DNA of 64,000 nt, from the NCBI RefSeq assembly GCF_002959895.1, contig NZ_PPDD01000002.1, positions 1 through 64,000 on the forward strand, in the 5' to 3' direction. Positions 26,068 to 34,347 of the stretch are shown here, one piece after another. Made by a program: the position numbers and the translations under genes. A model generated the notes under the pieces. It was not told the origin of the DNA. It saw nothing but the letters and a program-made list of their open reading frames with translations, and made no database searches. Position 1 is the first letter of the stretch. The number at the start of each line of letters is the position of its first letter. This DNA comes from Veillonella infantium (lineage in GTDB: Bacteria > Bacillota > Negativicutes > Veillonellales > Veillonellaceae).

Positions 26068-26965
26068 TTTGCGGGTCCTCACCGTTTTCAGGATAGTATG
26101 GTTCTTCATCAACTTTATCGAGAGTAATTGTACCTAGTTTAGTATTGCGGTAGTCTTGCAAGATAATGCGGCGAGCTTTATCAAAATCTACTACGCCACC
26201 ACTAACGAGACAACCACGACGACGACCGATGCTTTCAAGAATAGTATCCACATCTGTCATCTCTTCTTCTTTTAATTTATAACGTTCAACCAAAATATTT
26301 GGTGTATTCGTCAATAAGTGATTAATTAGCTGTTTAATAACATGCTCTAAGTCGTACACATCATCAGAAACAGCACCCGTCATAGCAAGGCGAGCCGCTG
26401 CGCGTTGGTCCTCTAATTTAGGCCATAATACGCCTGGTGTATCGAGCAATTCAAGGTTCTTACCAATTTTAACCCATTGTTGACCACGTGTATGACCAGC
26501 CTTGTTAGCTGTACGTGTTGCTGCAGAGCCAGCTAAGGAGTTAATTAACGTAGATTTACCTACATTAGGAATACCTAAAATAATAGTACGTACAGAACGA
26601 CTACGAATGCCTTTTGCTACCCAACGATCGATGATAGGCTTGCTCAAACGCTCTACAGTAGATATTAACTTCTTATTACCCTTGCCAGACTTAGAATCAA
26701 TAGCCAATACCGTAATGCCTTGTTTAGTAAAGAATTCAGTCCATTCCTTTGTAGCTTTAGGATCTGCTAAATCTACTTTATTTAACAGTACGATATGAGG
26801 TTTCTGACCAACCAGCTCTGTGATTACAGGGTTTGCACTAGAACGAGGAATACGCGCATCTAGTAACTCGATAACTACATCTACCTTTTTGATATACTCC
26901 GTAATCATACGTGTAGCTTTCGCCATATGCCCAGGGAACCAATGTACAATAGGTGAATCTGCCAT
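26060..26965 (-). CDS. rbgA: Ribosome biogenesis GTPase RbgA/YlqF
   Basis: GTPase for late assembly of the 50S subunit. The 301-residue protein has the circularly permuted motif order: G4 NKVD (62-65) precedes G1 GIPNVGKST (131-139) and G3 DTPG (about 177-180). The N-terminal IVHWFPGHMAKAT is diagnostic. A C-terminal RNA-binding region follows. The start at 26965 has AAAGGA about 7 bases upstream; an ATG five codons earlier sits on that site. It follows rplS, whose product L19 is also a 50S protein. Confidence 0.95.
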   Translation of the reverse strand: MADSPIVHWFPGHMAKATRMITEYIKKVDVVIELLDARIPRSSANPVITELVGQKPHIVLLNKVDLADPKATKEWTEFFTKQGITVLAIDSKSGKGNKKLISTVERLSKPIIDRWVAKGIRSRSVRTIILGIPNVGKSTLINSLAGSAATRTANKAGHTRGQQWVKIGKNLELLDTPGVLWPKLEDQRAAARLAMTGAVSDDVYDLEHVIKQLINHLLTNTPNILVERYKLKEEEMTDVDTILESIGRRRGCLVSGGVVDFDKARRIILQDYRNTKLGTITLDKVDEEPYYPENGEDPQNG

Positions 26966-26995
26966 AGTATTTCCTTTCATATCTAAATTTTAGCA

Positions 26996-27025
26996 AAAAT
27001 AAAAGGCTGCCAACGGCAGCCTTTT
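26996..27025 (-). terminator. Terminator or attenuator after rplS
   Basis: AAAGGCTGCC and GGCAGCCTTT form a strong stem with a 3-base loop, and the minus-strand continuation is TTATTTTTGC. It lies between rplS and rbgA; rbgA must therefore depend on read-through or a local promoter. Confidence 0.75.
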
Positions 27026-27032
27026 ATGAACA

Positions 27033-27374
27033 TTAGCGTTTTTCGCGAATACGAGCAGCTTTACCAGTAAGGTTACGTAAGTAGTACAATTTAGCACGAC
27101 GAACAACACCACGACGCATAACTTCGATTTTAGCTAAGCGTGGGCTGTGAAGTGGGAATGTACGTTCTACACCTACACCGGATGCAATACGACGAACTGT
27201 GAAAGTTTCACGTACGCCACCGTTTTGACGTTTAATTACCAAACCTTCGAATACTTGGATACGTTCACGAGAACCTTCCACTACTTTTACGTGTACGCGA
27301 ACTGTGTCACCAGCGCGGAAAGTAGGGATGTCTGTACGAAGTTGTTCTTGTTCAAGTACGTTAATAATGTTCAT
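27033..27374 (-). CDS. rplS: 50S ribosomal protein L19
   Basis: A 113-residue ribosomal protein located at the 30S-50S interface. The family segments [29 protein letters not shown] and the Arg-rich [15 protein letters not shown] are complete, and the length is typical. The start MNIINVLEQ at 27374 has AGGAGG 5 bases upstream; an ATG nine codons earlier lies in the leader. It heads the rplS-rbgA-rnhB cluster. The leader upstream may fold into the L19 autoregulatory structure. Confidence 0.97.
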   Translation of the reverse strand: MNIINVLEQEQLRTDIPTFRAGDTVRVHVKVVEGSRERIQVFEGLVIKRQNGGVRETFTVRRIASGVGVERTFPLHSPRLAKIEVMRRGVVRRAKLYYLRNLTGKAARIREKR

Positions 27375-27475
27375 TGTTTCCTCCTGTTTGCAGACATTCA
27401 ATACCTACACCTTATAGGCAGCGGACTGTCTCAAATTAACAGAAATATATTATCATAAATCACGTACTGTTCGCA
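27375..27475 (-). promoter_or_regulatory. rplS promoter and probable L19 leader
   Basis: Upstream of rplS, TTGCGA and TAATAT are 18 bases apart on the minus strand (about 27446-27475). The 80-base leader contains GAGACAGTCCGCTGCC and GAATGTCTGCAAACAGG; AGACA can pair with TGTCT around a small CCTA/TAGG stem, and these blocks resemble the Firmicute L19 leader. The match is from memory of the motif and needs a covariance search. Confidence 0.45.
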
Positions 27476-27505
27476 AGTATTTTCTATATAATTTTGAGAA
27501 ACTAA

Positions 27506-27892
27506 TTATTTACTTAAAATTGGACGCTTTAACTTACCTAACAAGCGGTATAAATCATCTTTTTCATCATCAGAAAAATCAGAAAATAGTACATTAAGAA
27601 ATTGGTCATATGAATGTAATAATGACTTACCTAATCGTTTCCCCTCTTCAGTAAGCCCTACTACGGAAATTCGTTTATCCATATAATCGATATGCTTTGT
27701 TACATACCCTAATTCAATAAGAATATCGGTCTGCTCTGATACTGTAGCAGGACGCATATTAAGAGCATCTACTAATTGTTTTTGAGATGCCCCTTCAGAT
27801 CGCATATATAATTCTATAATTATTTTATCACGAGACTTTTCTTTACCATTTGGCACCTTACATAAGGCTTTATATAATTCATCATGATTCAT
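27506..27892 (-). CDS. MarR-family transcriptional regulator
   Basis: A 128-residue winged-helix repressor. The recognition region SQKQLVDALNMRPATVSEQTDILIE (about 36-60) and the wing DYMDKRISVVGLTEEGKRL (about 70-89) are typical MarR features; flanking helices would dimerise. The start at 27892 has GAGGAG about 9 bases before it. An inverted repeat lies just upstream at its own promoter, suggesting autorepression. No divergent target gene is adjacent, so its regulon and effector are unknown. Confidence 0.85.
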   Translation of the reverse strand: MNHDELYKALCKVPNGKEKSRDKIIIELYMRSEGASQKQLVDALNMRPATVSEQTDILIELGYVTKHIDYMDKRISVVGLTEEGKRLGKSLLHSYDQFLNVLFSDFSDDEKDDLYRLLGKLKRPILSK

Positions 27893-27907
27893 GACAGTTA
27901 TCTCCTC

Positions 27908-27927
27908 ATACAACTTTGTATATTATA
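27908..27927 (-). promoter_or_regulatory. Promoter -10 and inverted repeat before the marR gene
   Basis: TATAAT (27922-27927, minus strand) is followed at once by ATACAA-AG-TTGTAT (27908-27921), a perfect 6-2-6 inverted repeat of the size bound by MarR dimers. A TTGAGA lies about 15 bases upstream as a weak -35. Binding there would block transcription start, fitting autoregulation. Confidence 0.5.
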
Positions 27928-27982
27928 AGATATTCGCCATAGTCTCAAAAAATCCTGCATAAAATTTGTATATTCTTCGTAA

Positions 27983-28020
27983 AAGCAAAAAGAGGTACCA
28001 ATGGTACCTCTTCTTTCATA
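27983..28020 (-). terminator. Terminator after glyS
   Basis: AAGAGGTACC pairs with GGTACCTCTT; the minus-strand continuation is TTTGCTTTTACG. It lies about 40 bases beyond the glyS stop. Confidence 0.75.
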
Positions 28021-28059
28021 TATTACTGTAAAAGTTTTATCTATCTTTTACCCAATATA

Positions 28060-30111
28060 TTATTTTAATGCACTAATGTCGCCGATAATAGCCATTACAC
28101 TATAAGCTAAACGAACGAGTTGTAAACGGTTAGCTTTAATAGCTTCATCTTTGTCCATAACCATTACATCTTCAAAGAATTTGTTGATGGCTGGAACTAA
28201 AGTAGCAGGAACCGCTACAACTGCAGTGTAATCATTTGCTTCCCATGCAGCAAGGCTTGCTTCGGAAGCTTTAGAAGCAGCTTCGAATAATGCTTTTTCA
28301 GCATCTTCTTTCAATAAGTCGCTATTAACACCTGTATATTCCACATCTTTTACAAGATTGTACATACGAGTATAAGCTTGAACAAGCTCAACATTTTCAT
28401 CGATGCGATTTGCTAACAATGCATTTACAAGACCTTCAGCATCAGCAACGGACAATTCGTTGTTGGACAACAATAAGTCGATAACATGATGAGGTACTTC
28501 GCGATCAAGGAAGATGTTTTTCAAACGAAGTGTGAAGAACTCTTCAACTTGGTTAAGCAATTCTTCTTGTTTGTCAGCAGCTACATTCAATAATTCCATA
28601 GATGCTTTGAAGATTGGACGCAAGCTAATATTCCATTCGCTACCAAGCAAGATGTTCAAGATACCAATTGTTTGACGACGCAATGCATATGGATCTTGAG
28701 AACCTGTAGGGATTAAGCCACGGCTGAAAGTAGCAACGATGTTATCAACTTTATCGATGATGGACAATACTTTACCTGCTTCTGTTTGAGGCAATACATC
28801 GCCTGCAAAGCGTGGTAAATATTGTTCGAAAATAGCTTCTGCTACCTCAGGAGATTCACCATCGAGCAATGCGTACTCTTTACCCATTACACCTTGTAAT
28901 TCAGTGAACTCTGTAACCATACCAGTTGTAAGGTCAGTTTTAGCAAGCTCTGTAGCACGTTCTAATACAACAGCTGCATCTTCGTGCAAGCCACATTCTT
29001 CACCAAATACACGGCCCAATTTAAGTAAACGTTCAGTTTTATCTGCTAAGTTACCAAGACCTTCTTGGAATACGATTTTAGTCAAACCATCTTGACGGTC
29101 GATAAGAGGTTTTTTGCGGTCTTCGTTAAAGAAGAATTTAGCATCATCAAGACGTGCGCGCAATACACGTTCGTTACCAGCTTGAACTACTTCGATGGAA
29201 TGATCGGAACCGTTACGAACTGTTAAAAACATTGGCAATAATTTGCCCTCTTGGTCAACCAATGGGAAATAACGTTGATGGTCTTTCATTGGAGTAATGA
29301 TAGCTGCATCAGGAAGTGCCAAGTAGGACTCTTCAAAGCCGCCGCACAATGCTGTAGGCCATTCAACAAGATAGTTGATTTCTTCTAACAAATCATCATC
29401 CCAAACGATAGATGCATTTTTAGAAGCTGCAATATCATGTAATTGTTTGGAGATCAACTCACGACGTGCGTCTTGATCAACCATAACAAAGTTTTCTTTT
29501 AATGTGTCTACATAGGATGCTGCATTTTTGATAGTGATTTCATCAGCACCTAAGAAGCGATGACCACGTGTTACATTACCAGATTTTACAGTAGCAAATT
29601 CTACAGGAATTACGTCTTCATCAAGTAATGCTACAAGCCAACGTACAGGACGTACGAATTTAGCATCTAAATTGCCCCAATGCATAGATTTAGGGAAGTT
29701 AAGACCTGTTATCAATTGTGGCAACATGTCTGTAACAATATCTTTTGCAGGTACGCCTGCCGTTTTAGTTTCAGCGTAAATATAGCCGTCTTCTACAACG
29801 AGATCAGCTACATCAAGACCTTTACCACGAGCAAAGCCGATAGCTGCTTTTGTAGCATTGCCGTCAGCATCGTATGCGATGGATGCAGAAGGGCCTTTAT
29901 GGCGTTCACTGATTTCAGCAGATGTATCAGCAAGACCTTTAACGATAAGAGCCAAACGACGTGGTGTACCGTATGTTGCGATGCTTTCAAAAGGAAGATG
30001 GGCATCATTTAGTTTTGTTTCAGCCAATGTTTTCAATTGACCTAAGATATTTGGCATAAAGCCGGCAGGAATTTCTTCTGCACCGATTTCAAATAATAAA
30101 TCCTTTGCCAT
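28060..30111 (-). CDS. glyS: Glycyl-tRNA synthetase beta subunit
   Basis: The 683-residue beta subunit of the heterotetrameric bacterial glycyl-tRNA synthetase, which binds tRNA-Gly while the alpha subunit activates glycine. The N-terminus DLLFEIGAEEIPAGF, the FPKSMHW and RPVRWLVALLD segments, the DHQRYF motif and the C-terminal anticodon-binding-like region VFFEDVMVMDKDE-type stretch (here NKFFEDVMVMD) are family features. Length is normal. It starts one base after the glyQ stop with GGAG upstream, so the two subunits are coupled, and both are controlled by the T-box upstream of glyQ. Confidence 0.97.
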   Translation of the reverse strand: MAKDLLFEIGAEEIPAGFMPNILGQLKTLAETKLNDAHLPFESIATYGTPRRLALIVKGLADTSAEISERHKGPSASIAYDADGNATKAAIGFARGKGLDVADLVVEDGYIYAETKTAGVPAKDIVTDMLPQLITGLNFPKSMHWGNLDAKFVRPVRWLVALLDEDVIPVEFATVKSGNVTRGHRFLGADEITIKNAASYVDTLKENFVMVDQDARRELISKQLHDIAASKNASIVWDDDLLEEINYLVEWPTALCGGFEESYLALPDAAIITPMKDHQRYFPLVDQEGKLLPMFLTVRNGSDHSIEVVQAGNERVLRARLDDAKFFFNEDRKKPLIDRQDGLTKIVFQEGLGNLADKTERLLKLGRVFGEECGLHEDAAVVLERATELAKTDLTTGMVTEFTELQGVMGKEYALLDGESPEVAEAIFEQYLPRFAGDVLPQTEAGKVLSIIDKVDNIVATFSRGLIPTGSQDPYALRRQTIGILNILLGSEWNISLRPIFKASMELLNVAADKQEELLNQVEEFFTLRLKNIFLDREVPHHVIDLLLSNNELSVADAEGLVNALLANRIDENVELVQAYTRMYNLVKDVEYTGVNSDLLKEDAEKALFEAASKASEASLAAWEANDYTAVVAVPATLVPAINKFFEDVMVMDKDEAIKANRLQLVRLAYSVMAIIGDISALK

Positions 30112-30112
30112 C

Positions 30113-30988
30113 TTATTTATCTCCTTTCAAAAGTGGGAATCCTAATTCTTCGCGTTTAGCGAGGTATTGTTGCGCACAAATACGAGCTAATGCACGTACG
30201 CGGCCGATGAAAGCCGTACGTTCGCTGATGGAAATAGCGCCACGAGAATCAAGCAAGTTGAATGTGTGGGAACATTTCAAAACATAATCATAAGCTGGTA
30301 ATACATACCCTGCGCCGCAAACGCGTTTTGCTTCTGCTTCGTACATATCAAACAATTTGAAAAGCATATCTGTATCAGCTAATTCAAAGTTATATACGGA
30401 TTGCTCAACTTCGTTAGCATGCCAAACATCGCCGTATGTAACGTTTTCATTCCATTTAAGATCATATACGTTTTCTACGCCTTGAATGTACATAGCTAAA
30501 CGTTCTAAACCATATGTAATTTCTACGGAAACTGGTTTGCAATCGATGGAACCAACTTGTTGGAAATATGTAAACTGCGTTACTTCCATACCGTCGAGCC
30601 ATACTTCCCAACCAAGGCCCCAAGCACCTAATGTTGGAGATTCCCAGTTATCCTCTACAAAACGGATATCGTGATCTTCAGCGTGAATACCAAGTGTTGC
30701 CAAGGATTGTAAGTATAATTCTTGGATGTTATCAGGAGATGGTTTCACAATAACTTGGAATTGATGATGTTGGAACAAACGGTTAGGGTTATCACCATAA
30801 CGACCGTCTGCTGGACGACGAGAAGGCTCTACATAACATACAGCCCATGGTTCAGGACCAATAGCATGCAAGAATGTAGCAGGGTTCATTGTACCTGCAC
30901 CCTTTTCGATGTCATATGGATTTTGAACGATACAACCTTGATCGCTCCAGAATTTTTGTAGATTTAAAATAATCTCTTGAAATGTCAT
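30113..30988 (-). CDS. glyQ: Glycyl-tRNA synthetase alpha subunit
   Basis: The 291-residue catalytic alpha subunit of the alpha2-beta2 enzyme. It has the class II core with [12 protein letters not shown] at the N-terminus, [28 protein letters not shown] and the LERLAMY motif. The start at 30988 follows GGAGG by 5 bases; an upstream in-frame ATG lies within the T-box terminator region and lacks support. It is first in the glyQS operon, under a glycine T-box. Confidence 0.97.
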   Translation of the reverse strand: MTFQEIILNLQKFWSDQGCIVQNPYDIEKGAGTMNPATFLHAIGPEPWAVCYVEPSRRPADGRYGDNPNRLFQHHQFQVIVKPSPDNIQELYLQSLATLGIHAEDHDIRFVEDNWESPTLGAWGLGWEVWLDGMEVTQFTYFQQVGSIDCKPVSVEITYGLERLAMYIQGVENVYDLKWNENVTYGDVWHANEVEQSVYNFELADTDMLFKLFDMYEAEAKRVCGAGYVLPAYDYVLKCSHTFNLLDSRGAISISERTAFIGRVRALARICAQQYLAKREELGFPLLKGDK

Positions 30989-31043
30989 TGCTGCCTCCAC
31001 TTTACACAACCGACATAAAATCAACCATTTCGTTACAAACAAA

Positions 31044-31250
31044 AAAGTCCCTGTAACGAAAAACGTTACAGGGACGAGTATACCCGCGGTTCCACCCTAT
31101 TTGGCTTGCGCCCTCTTTTTTCTATGTTGGCCTTTACTAACAGATACCTGCGTTCCTGCCAATGCTCTACAGCGCCTTCAACCAAATGTGAGCTTACACC
31201 ATCCTCACTCGCTAGAGAGGTTTACTACTCTGCTTCATCGCATATATTAT
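31044..31250 (-). promoter_or_regulatory. Glycine T-box riboswitch leader of glyQS
   Basis: The minus strand contains the T-box sequence AGGGTGGAACCGCGGG (31083-31098), followed by a terminator stem GTCCCTGTAACG/CGTTACAGGGAC and T6 (31045-31076). Upstream, GGTGTAAGCT matches the distal stem I loop of the Bacillus glyQS T-box, and GAAGGCGC places GGC in the specifier position, a glycine codon. Uncharged tRNA-Gly would favour the antiterminator and raise glyQS expression. The short form without stem II is typical of glyQS. Confidence 0.92.
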
Positions 31251-31257
31251 ACACAAT

Positions 31258-31287
31258 ATTGTAGCAATACAGGGGGATGAATGTCAA
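31258..31287 (-). promoter_or_regulatory. glyQS promoter
   Basis: On the minus strand TTGACA (31282-31287) and TACAAT (31258-31263) are 18 bases apart, placing the transcript start a few bases before the T-box stem I. A TATAAT closer to the leader lacks a -35 partner. Confidence 0.6.
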
Positions 31288-31309
31288 CACAGATATAAAT
31301 TAACGGGAA

Positions 31310-31423
31310 TTAATAAAAGTACTTTACATATAAGAATTTAATAATTAAAAGAACAACACTACCACAACCTAGTATACGTTGCCAATTACTCATATCTGCA
31401 TAGAATATTAATATATTCATCAT
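31310..31423 (-). pseudogene. Short hydrophobic ORF, possible gene remnant
   Basis: A 37-codon frame on the minus strand encodes a peptide with one hydrophobic helix (GCGSVVLLIIKFLYV). It has no ribosome binding site, and the open frame extends a few codons upstream to a stop without an initiation codon. It looks like the 3' end of a decayed small membrane protein gene beside the 31.5-32.8 kb cluster. Apart from this, the sequence between the glyQS promoter and 31509 shows nothing recognisable. Confidence 0.25.
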
Positions 31424-31509
31424 ATGGATACTTAAAATTAGAGAGTTTGCTAATCACAAATTTATTAACTTTATAAAGAAAATTGTAATTGCTTTAAAGT
31501 CAACATTTT

Positions 31510-31863
31510 TTATCTACTTAACTGTTTTAACTGTTGAAGAATTATGGGAAGCATTGTTTGATCTGTATACATTAATAATTTTACAAAATTATCATTCCAC
31601 GATCCTCCTAATTGTGCTGAAATTTCTAAATGTCCATATTTCTTAAATTGTGCTTTTACATAGTCATCAGAATGTTCATAATTTATTAAAAACTCCCCTT
31701 CCAACTCCACATACATCTTTTCAATATCACAAATTAATTTCTCATAGTCACTAATCATTATGCCAAAGTTAGTCCTACCTGAAAAATCCCCTGCCTTCAT
31801 ATAGACAGAAAACTTATACCAATCATCAAATTTTTCTATCAAATCAATTTTTATATCATTCAT
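31510..31863 (-). CDS. Small soluble protein, possibly WapI/immunity-like
   Basis: A 117-residue acidic, soluble protein with a beta-rich pattern: an N-terminal KFSVYMKAGDFSGRTNFGI segment, then a helix (SDYEKLICDIEKMYVELEG), a GHLEISAQLGG strand pair and a final TDQTMLPIILQQLKQL helix. This order resembles small WapI-type immunity proteins that neutralise polymorphic toxins, but I hold that only as a pattern resemblance. AGAGGTG precedes the ATG. It follows the small gene at 31875 by 11 bases. AT-rich composition sets the cluster apart from glyQS. No cognate toxin is in the window. Confidence 0.5.
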   Translation of the reverse strand: MNDIKIDLIEKFDDWYKFSVYMKAGDFSGRTNFGIMISDYEKLICDIEKMYVELEGEFLINYEHSDDYVKAQFKKYGHLEISAQLGGSWNDNFVKLLMYTDQTMLPIILQQLKQLSR

Positions 31864-31874
31864 TAGAACACCTC

Positions 31875-32102
31875 TTATTTAAATTTGAAATCATCAAATT
31901 GTTGCGTATTTTTGTTATAAACATAGTGTATCTCAACACCATTAACATTTTTAGCCATCTTGACCCAACCCAATTCACCAGGCCATCTTTTATAAGTCAT
32001 CGGAATTGGAAGTTGTTTAGCGCCACGATAATCATATATTATTTTTCCCATAATAGAGAATAATAGAATCAAAAAGATCAAATAAAATGCTAGCTGTATC
32101 AT
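31875..32102 (-). CDS. Small protein with N-terminal membrane helix and DDFKFK tail
   Basis: A 75-residue protein: residues 3-24 are a membrane helix, and the remainder is a compact polar domain with WPGELGWVKMAK, NGVEIHYVYNK and the C-terminal DDFKFK. The last 30 residues look to me like the C-terminal end of polymorphic or contact-dependent toxin domains, here joined to a membrane anchor instead of a long adhesin. That would make it a toxin-tail fragment or fusion. This is from memory of such tails, not a search. A GAGG site lies about 10 bases before the ATG. Confidence 0.45.
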   Translation of the reverse strand: MIQLAFYLIFLILLFSIMGKIIYDYRGAKQLPIPMTYKRWPGELGWVKMAKNVNGVEIHYVYNKNTQQFDDFKFK

Positions 32103-32135
32103 TTATCCAAACCTCAAGTTTTGAATTAATACTAT

Positions 32136-32315
32136 TTATATGCCTAAAATTGCCTTCAATATGCCAAAGAATATTACCCAACAAACGAAAAATGCTCCAT
32201 AGAAATCATAATGGATTTCGGCACCGGTCATATAATCATATCCCATACTATATATAAGAGAAATTAAATTGAATAATGCAAATGCATAGAAAAATATTTT
32301 TTTAATAGTAACCAT
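32136..32315 (-). CDS. Small two-segment membrane protein, unrecognised
   Basis: A 59-residue protein with two hydrophobic helices (about 6-24 and 38-57) flanking a short loop GYDYMTGAEIHYDF. The ATG at 32315 is 8 bases after AGGTGA and is preferred to a GTG four codons upstream that overlaps the site. It sits between two other small genes on the same strand. Function unknown; small hydrophobic proteins in such clusters can be toxins, antitoxins or immunity proteins, and nothing here decides. Confidence 0.45.
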   Translation of the reverse strand: MVTIKKIFFYAFALFNLISLIYSMGYDYMTGAEIHYDFYGAFFVCWVIFFGILKAILGI

Positions 32316-32408
32316 TTTAATTTTCACCTAAAAAACAAAAAATAAATTTAATAATATTATATTTACTACATACAGTATTATTTCTTTCATAATATTAATT
32401 ATAGATTT

Positions 32409-32759
32409 TTAAACCTGATGTAAAGCTAATAAATCAACATCGTTATAAACTAATGTCAATAAATTATAGTTTTGATCTATTGAAAATGTTCCTTTAAGGC
32501 CGCCTGCATCAACAAATGAGTAAGTACTATCATCAATTTTATAGAATTTACTTTCTAAGGGTACAAAATATTTGTCTAATGCTAATCCGACCTTCTCTGC
32601 CTCTTCTTCAGAACACCCTAAAACATCTCGTACACGTTTAAAGTATGGCTTGTGAACATTTTCTATTCTGTCTTCTATTATTTTATTTGTTTTTTTATAT
32701 GTCTTAAATCTATAGATTAGATACAAGATAGCAAGTAGTAAAGCAATATTCTCTTTCAT
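32409..32759 (-). CDS. Small protein with N-terminal anchor, unrecognised
   Basis: A 116-residue protein with one N-terminal hydrophobic helix (residues 4-17), a charged helical region (to about 65) containing LGCSEEEAEKVGLAL, and a beta-type C-terminal half with VDAGGLKGTFSIDQNYNLLTLVYND. This layout suits an inner-membrane anchored cytoplasmic or periplasmic domain. AGAGG precedes the ATG by 5 bases. It is the first gene of the AT-rich minus-strand cluster that runs to 31510. No family recognised. Confidence 0.5.
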   Translation of the reverse strand: MKENIALLLAILYLIYRFKTYKKTNKIIEDRIENVHKPYFKRVRDVLGCSEEEAEKVGLALDKYFVPLESKFYKIDDSTYSFVDAGGLKGTFSIDQNYNLLTLVYNDVDLLALHQV

Positions 32760-32846
32760 AATCGCCTCTAAAATATACTAATTTTCCTTATATAATATAT
32801 GAGAATATAAAGTTAAATGAACCATTATAGTTATATAAATAAATTG

Positions 32847-32893
32847 TAAACCACCTACCAAAGATAATCAATTCATCTTCGATAGGTGGTTTA
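32847..32893 (-). terminator. Terminator after the M20 amidohydrolase gene
   Basis: AAACCACCTA pairs with TAGGTGGTTT and an inner GAAGAT/ATCTTT stem extends it. It begins 3 bases after the M20 gene stop and separates that gene from the AT-rich small-gene cluster. Confidence 0.75.
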
Positions 32894-32895
32894 TT

Positions 32896-34215
32896 TTATT
32901 CACCCTTAGCAATTCGATCTAAGAGTTCAATATAGCTTTGTGTATTTAATGCTGGTGTAAAGTTGTCTAATACGTCTTTAGCACCTGCTGCGTCATCATA
33001 TAATAAGTCTACGATTGTCATAGCCAAGGCTTGTGCTGTTTTAATGTACGCTACATCAGGTACAGAGATTTCGTATTCTGCACTGTGTAGTACACCACTG
33101 ATACAGCCAACCCATGGATGGATAACCGGCATCAAGTGAGATACGTCCCCCATGTCTGTACTAGCCGTAATATGTGGACCTTGGTATACATTGGCTTCAC
33201 CAAAGATAGGATTTGAATTTTCTCGTAATAGAGCATTCATACGTTCATCATTACGCATCGGTAAATAACCAGGTAGGTCTTTGATAACACATGTAGCTCC
33301 TACTGCATCACCACCAGCTTTTAAGGCTCTGTTAACACGATGGTTACCATCTACAATAGCTTGAATATTAGAGGCACGCACATAGCTTTCAACTTGAACA
33401 TAATCCGGCACACAGTTAACCAATGTACCTCCTTGATTAATGATTGGGTGGAATCTGAAGTAGTCGCTTTCTTTGAAAGTTTCACGAATGGAGTTAACCC
33501 CCATAACGCCCATCAAAGCAGCATTAAGAGCATTAATGCCTTCATGAGGTGCTTGAGCGGCATGAGCTACCTTGCCGTGATATTCAATCAGTTTTGATAC
33601 AAAACCATTGGATGTACTACCAAGCCCCATTTCACCAGCTGGAGTTTTGGCAGTCTCCACATGCATTTGCATAGCCATATCGATATCATCAAAAGCACCT
33701 TCATAGATAAGCTGTTGCTTGCCGCCCATATATTTCAGTTTTCCTTGTTCACGCAATTTATTGCGGTAATCAATTTCAATCATTTCCTCTGCTGGAACAG
33801 CAAATAATACGACATCCCCACCGAGTTGATCCATCACAGCTTGTAAGCCCATAGCGACAGCAAACATATTGGTAATTTGTACATTATGACCACAGCAATG
33901 AGCAGCCCCTGTTAAATCATCAGCTCGAGGATGGCGAGGACAGAGAATCGCATCTAATTCCCCCACCATGGCAACCGTATATTTACTATCTCGGCCATTC
34001 ATTCTACCTTTTACACCTGTTAATGCATGCCCTGTAGTATAAGAAATGCCAAGTTCATCAAACATAGCTTGAACCTTCTTAGAGGTTTTCACCTCTTTAA
34101 AACCCAATTCAGGTTCAGCCATAATAGATTCAGCCAATTCTCGTAAACGCGGTTGTGCATCAACAATAGCTTTACAAACACGTTGTTTTACTTCTTCCTT
34201 TGTCATACGGCTCAT
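32896..34215 (-). CDS. M20-family amidohydrolase (AbgB-like)
   Basis: A 439-residue metallopeptidase-type amidohydrolase. Zinc-binding features of M20D enzymes are visible: GELDAIL, AAHCCGHNVQ (Cys/His metal ligands), PAEEMIE with the catalytic Glu region, HVETAKTPAGEMG, and HAAQAPHEGINALNAA in the dimerisation domain, followed by STDMGDVSHLMP. It resembles p-aminobenzoyl-glutamate or N-acyl amino acid hydrolases. The start at 34215 has AAGGAG upstream. A perfect hairpin lies immediately before that site. The upstream DUF3100 membrane pair on the same strand is probably its transporter. Confidence 0.85.
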   Translation of the reverse strand: MSRMTKEEVKQRVCKAIVDAQPRLRELAESIMAEPELGFKEVKTSKKVQAMFDELGISYTTGHALTGVKGRMNGRDSKYTVAMVGELDAILCPRHPRADDLTGAAHCCGHNVQITNMFAVAMGLQAVMDQLGGDVVLFAVPAEEMIEIDYRNKLREQGKLKYMGGKQQLIYEGAFDDIDMAMQMHVETAKTPAGEMGLGSTSNGFVSKLIEYHGKVAHAAQAPHEGINALNAALMGVMGVNSIRETFKESDYFRFHPIINQGGTLVNCVPDYVQVESYVRASNIQAIVDGNHRVNRALKAGGDAVGATCVIKDLPGYLPMRNDERMNALLRENSNPIFGEANVYQGPHITASTDMGDVSHLMPVIHPWVGCISGVLHSAEYEISVPDVAYIKTAQALAMTIVDLLYDDAAGAKDVLDNFTPALNTQSYIELLDRIAKGE

Positions 34216-34232
34216 AATATCTCCTTTATAAA

Positions 34233-34257
34233 ATCGACCGTATAAAATACGGTCGAT
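34233..34257 (-). promoter_or_regulatory. Perfect 11-bp hairpin before the M20 gene ribosome binding site
   Basis: ATCGACCGTAT-AAA-ATACGGTCGAT is a perfect inverted repeat with a 3-base loop, ending about 8 bases before the AAGGAG of the M20 gene and followed on the transcript by TTTTAT. It could be an attenuator between the DUF3100 genes and the M20 gene, a protein-binding operator, or a translational control hairpin. Confidence 0.6.
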
Positions 34258-34347
34258 CATGTCATCATGATGTATAGATATCTTCTAAAATATAAATCTA
34301 TAATTATATCTTAACATAATTTAGACATCTAACATTATGATTTAGTA

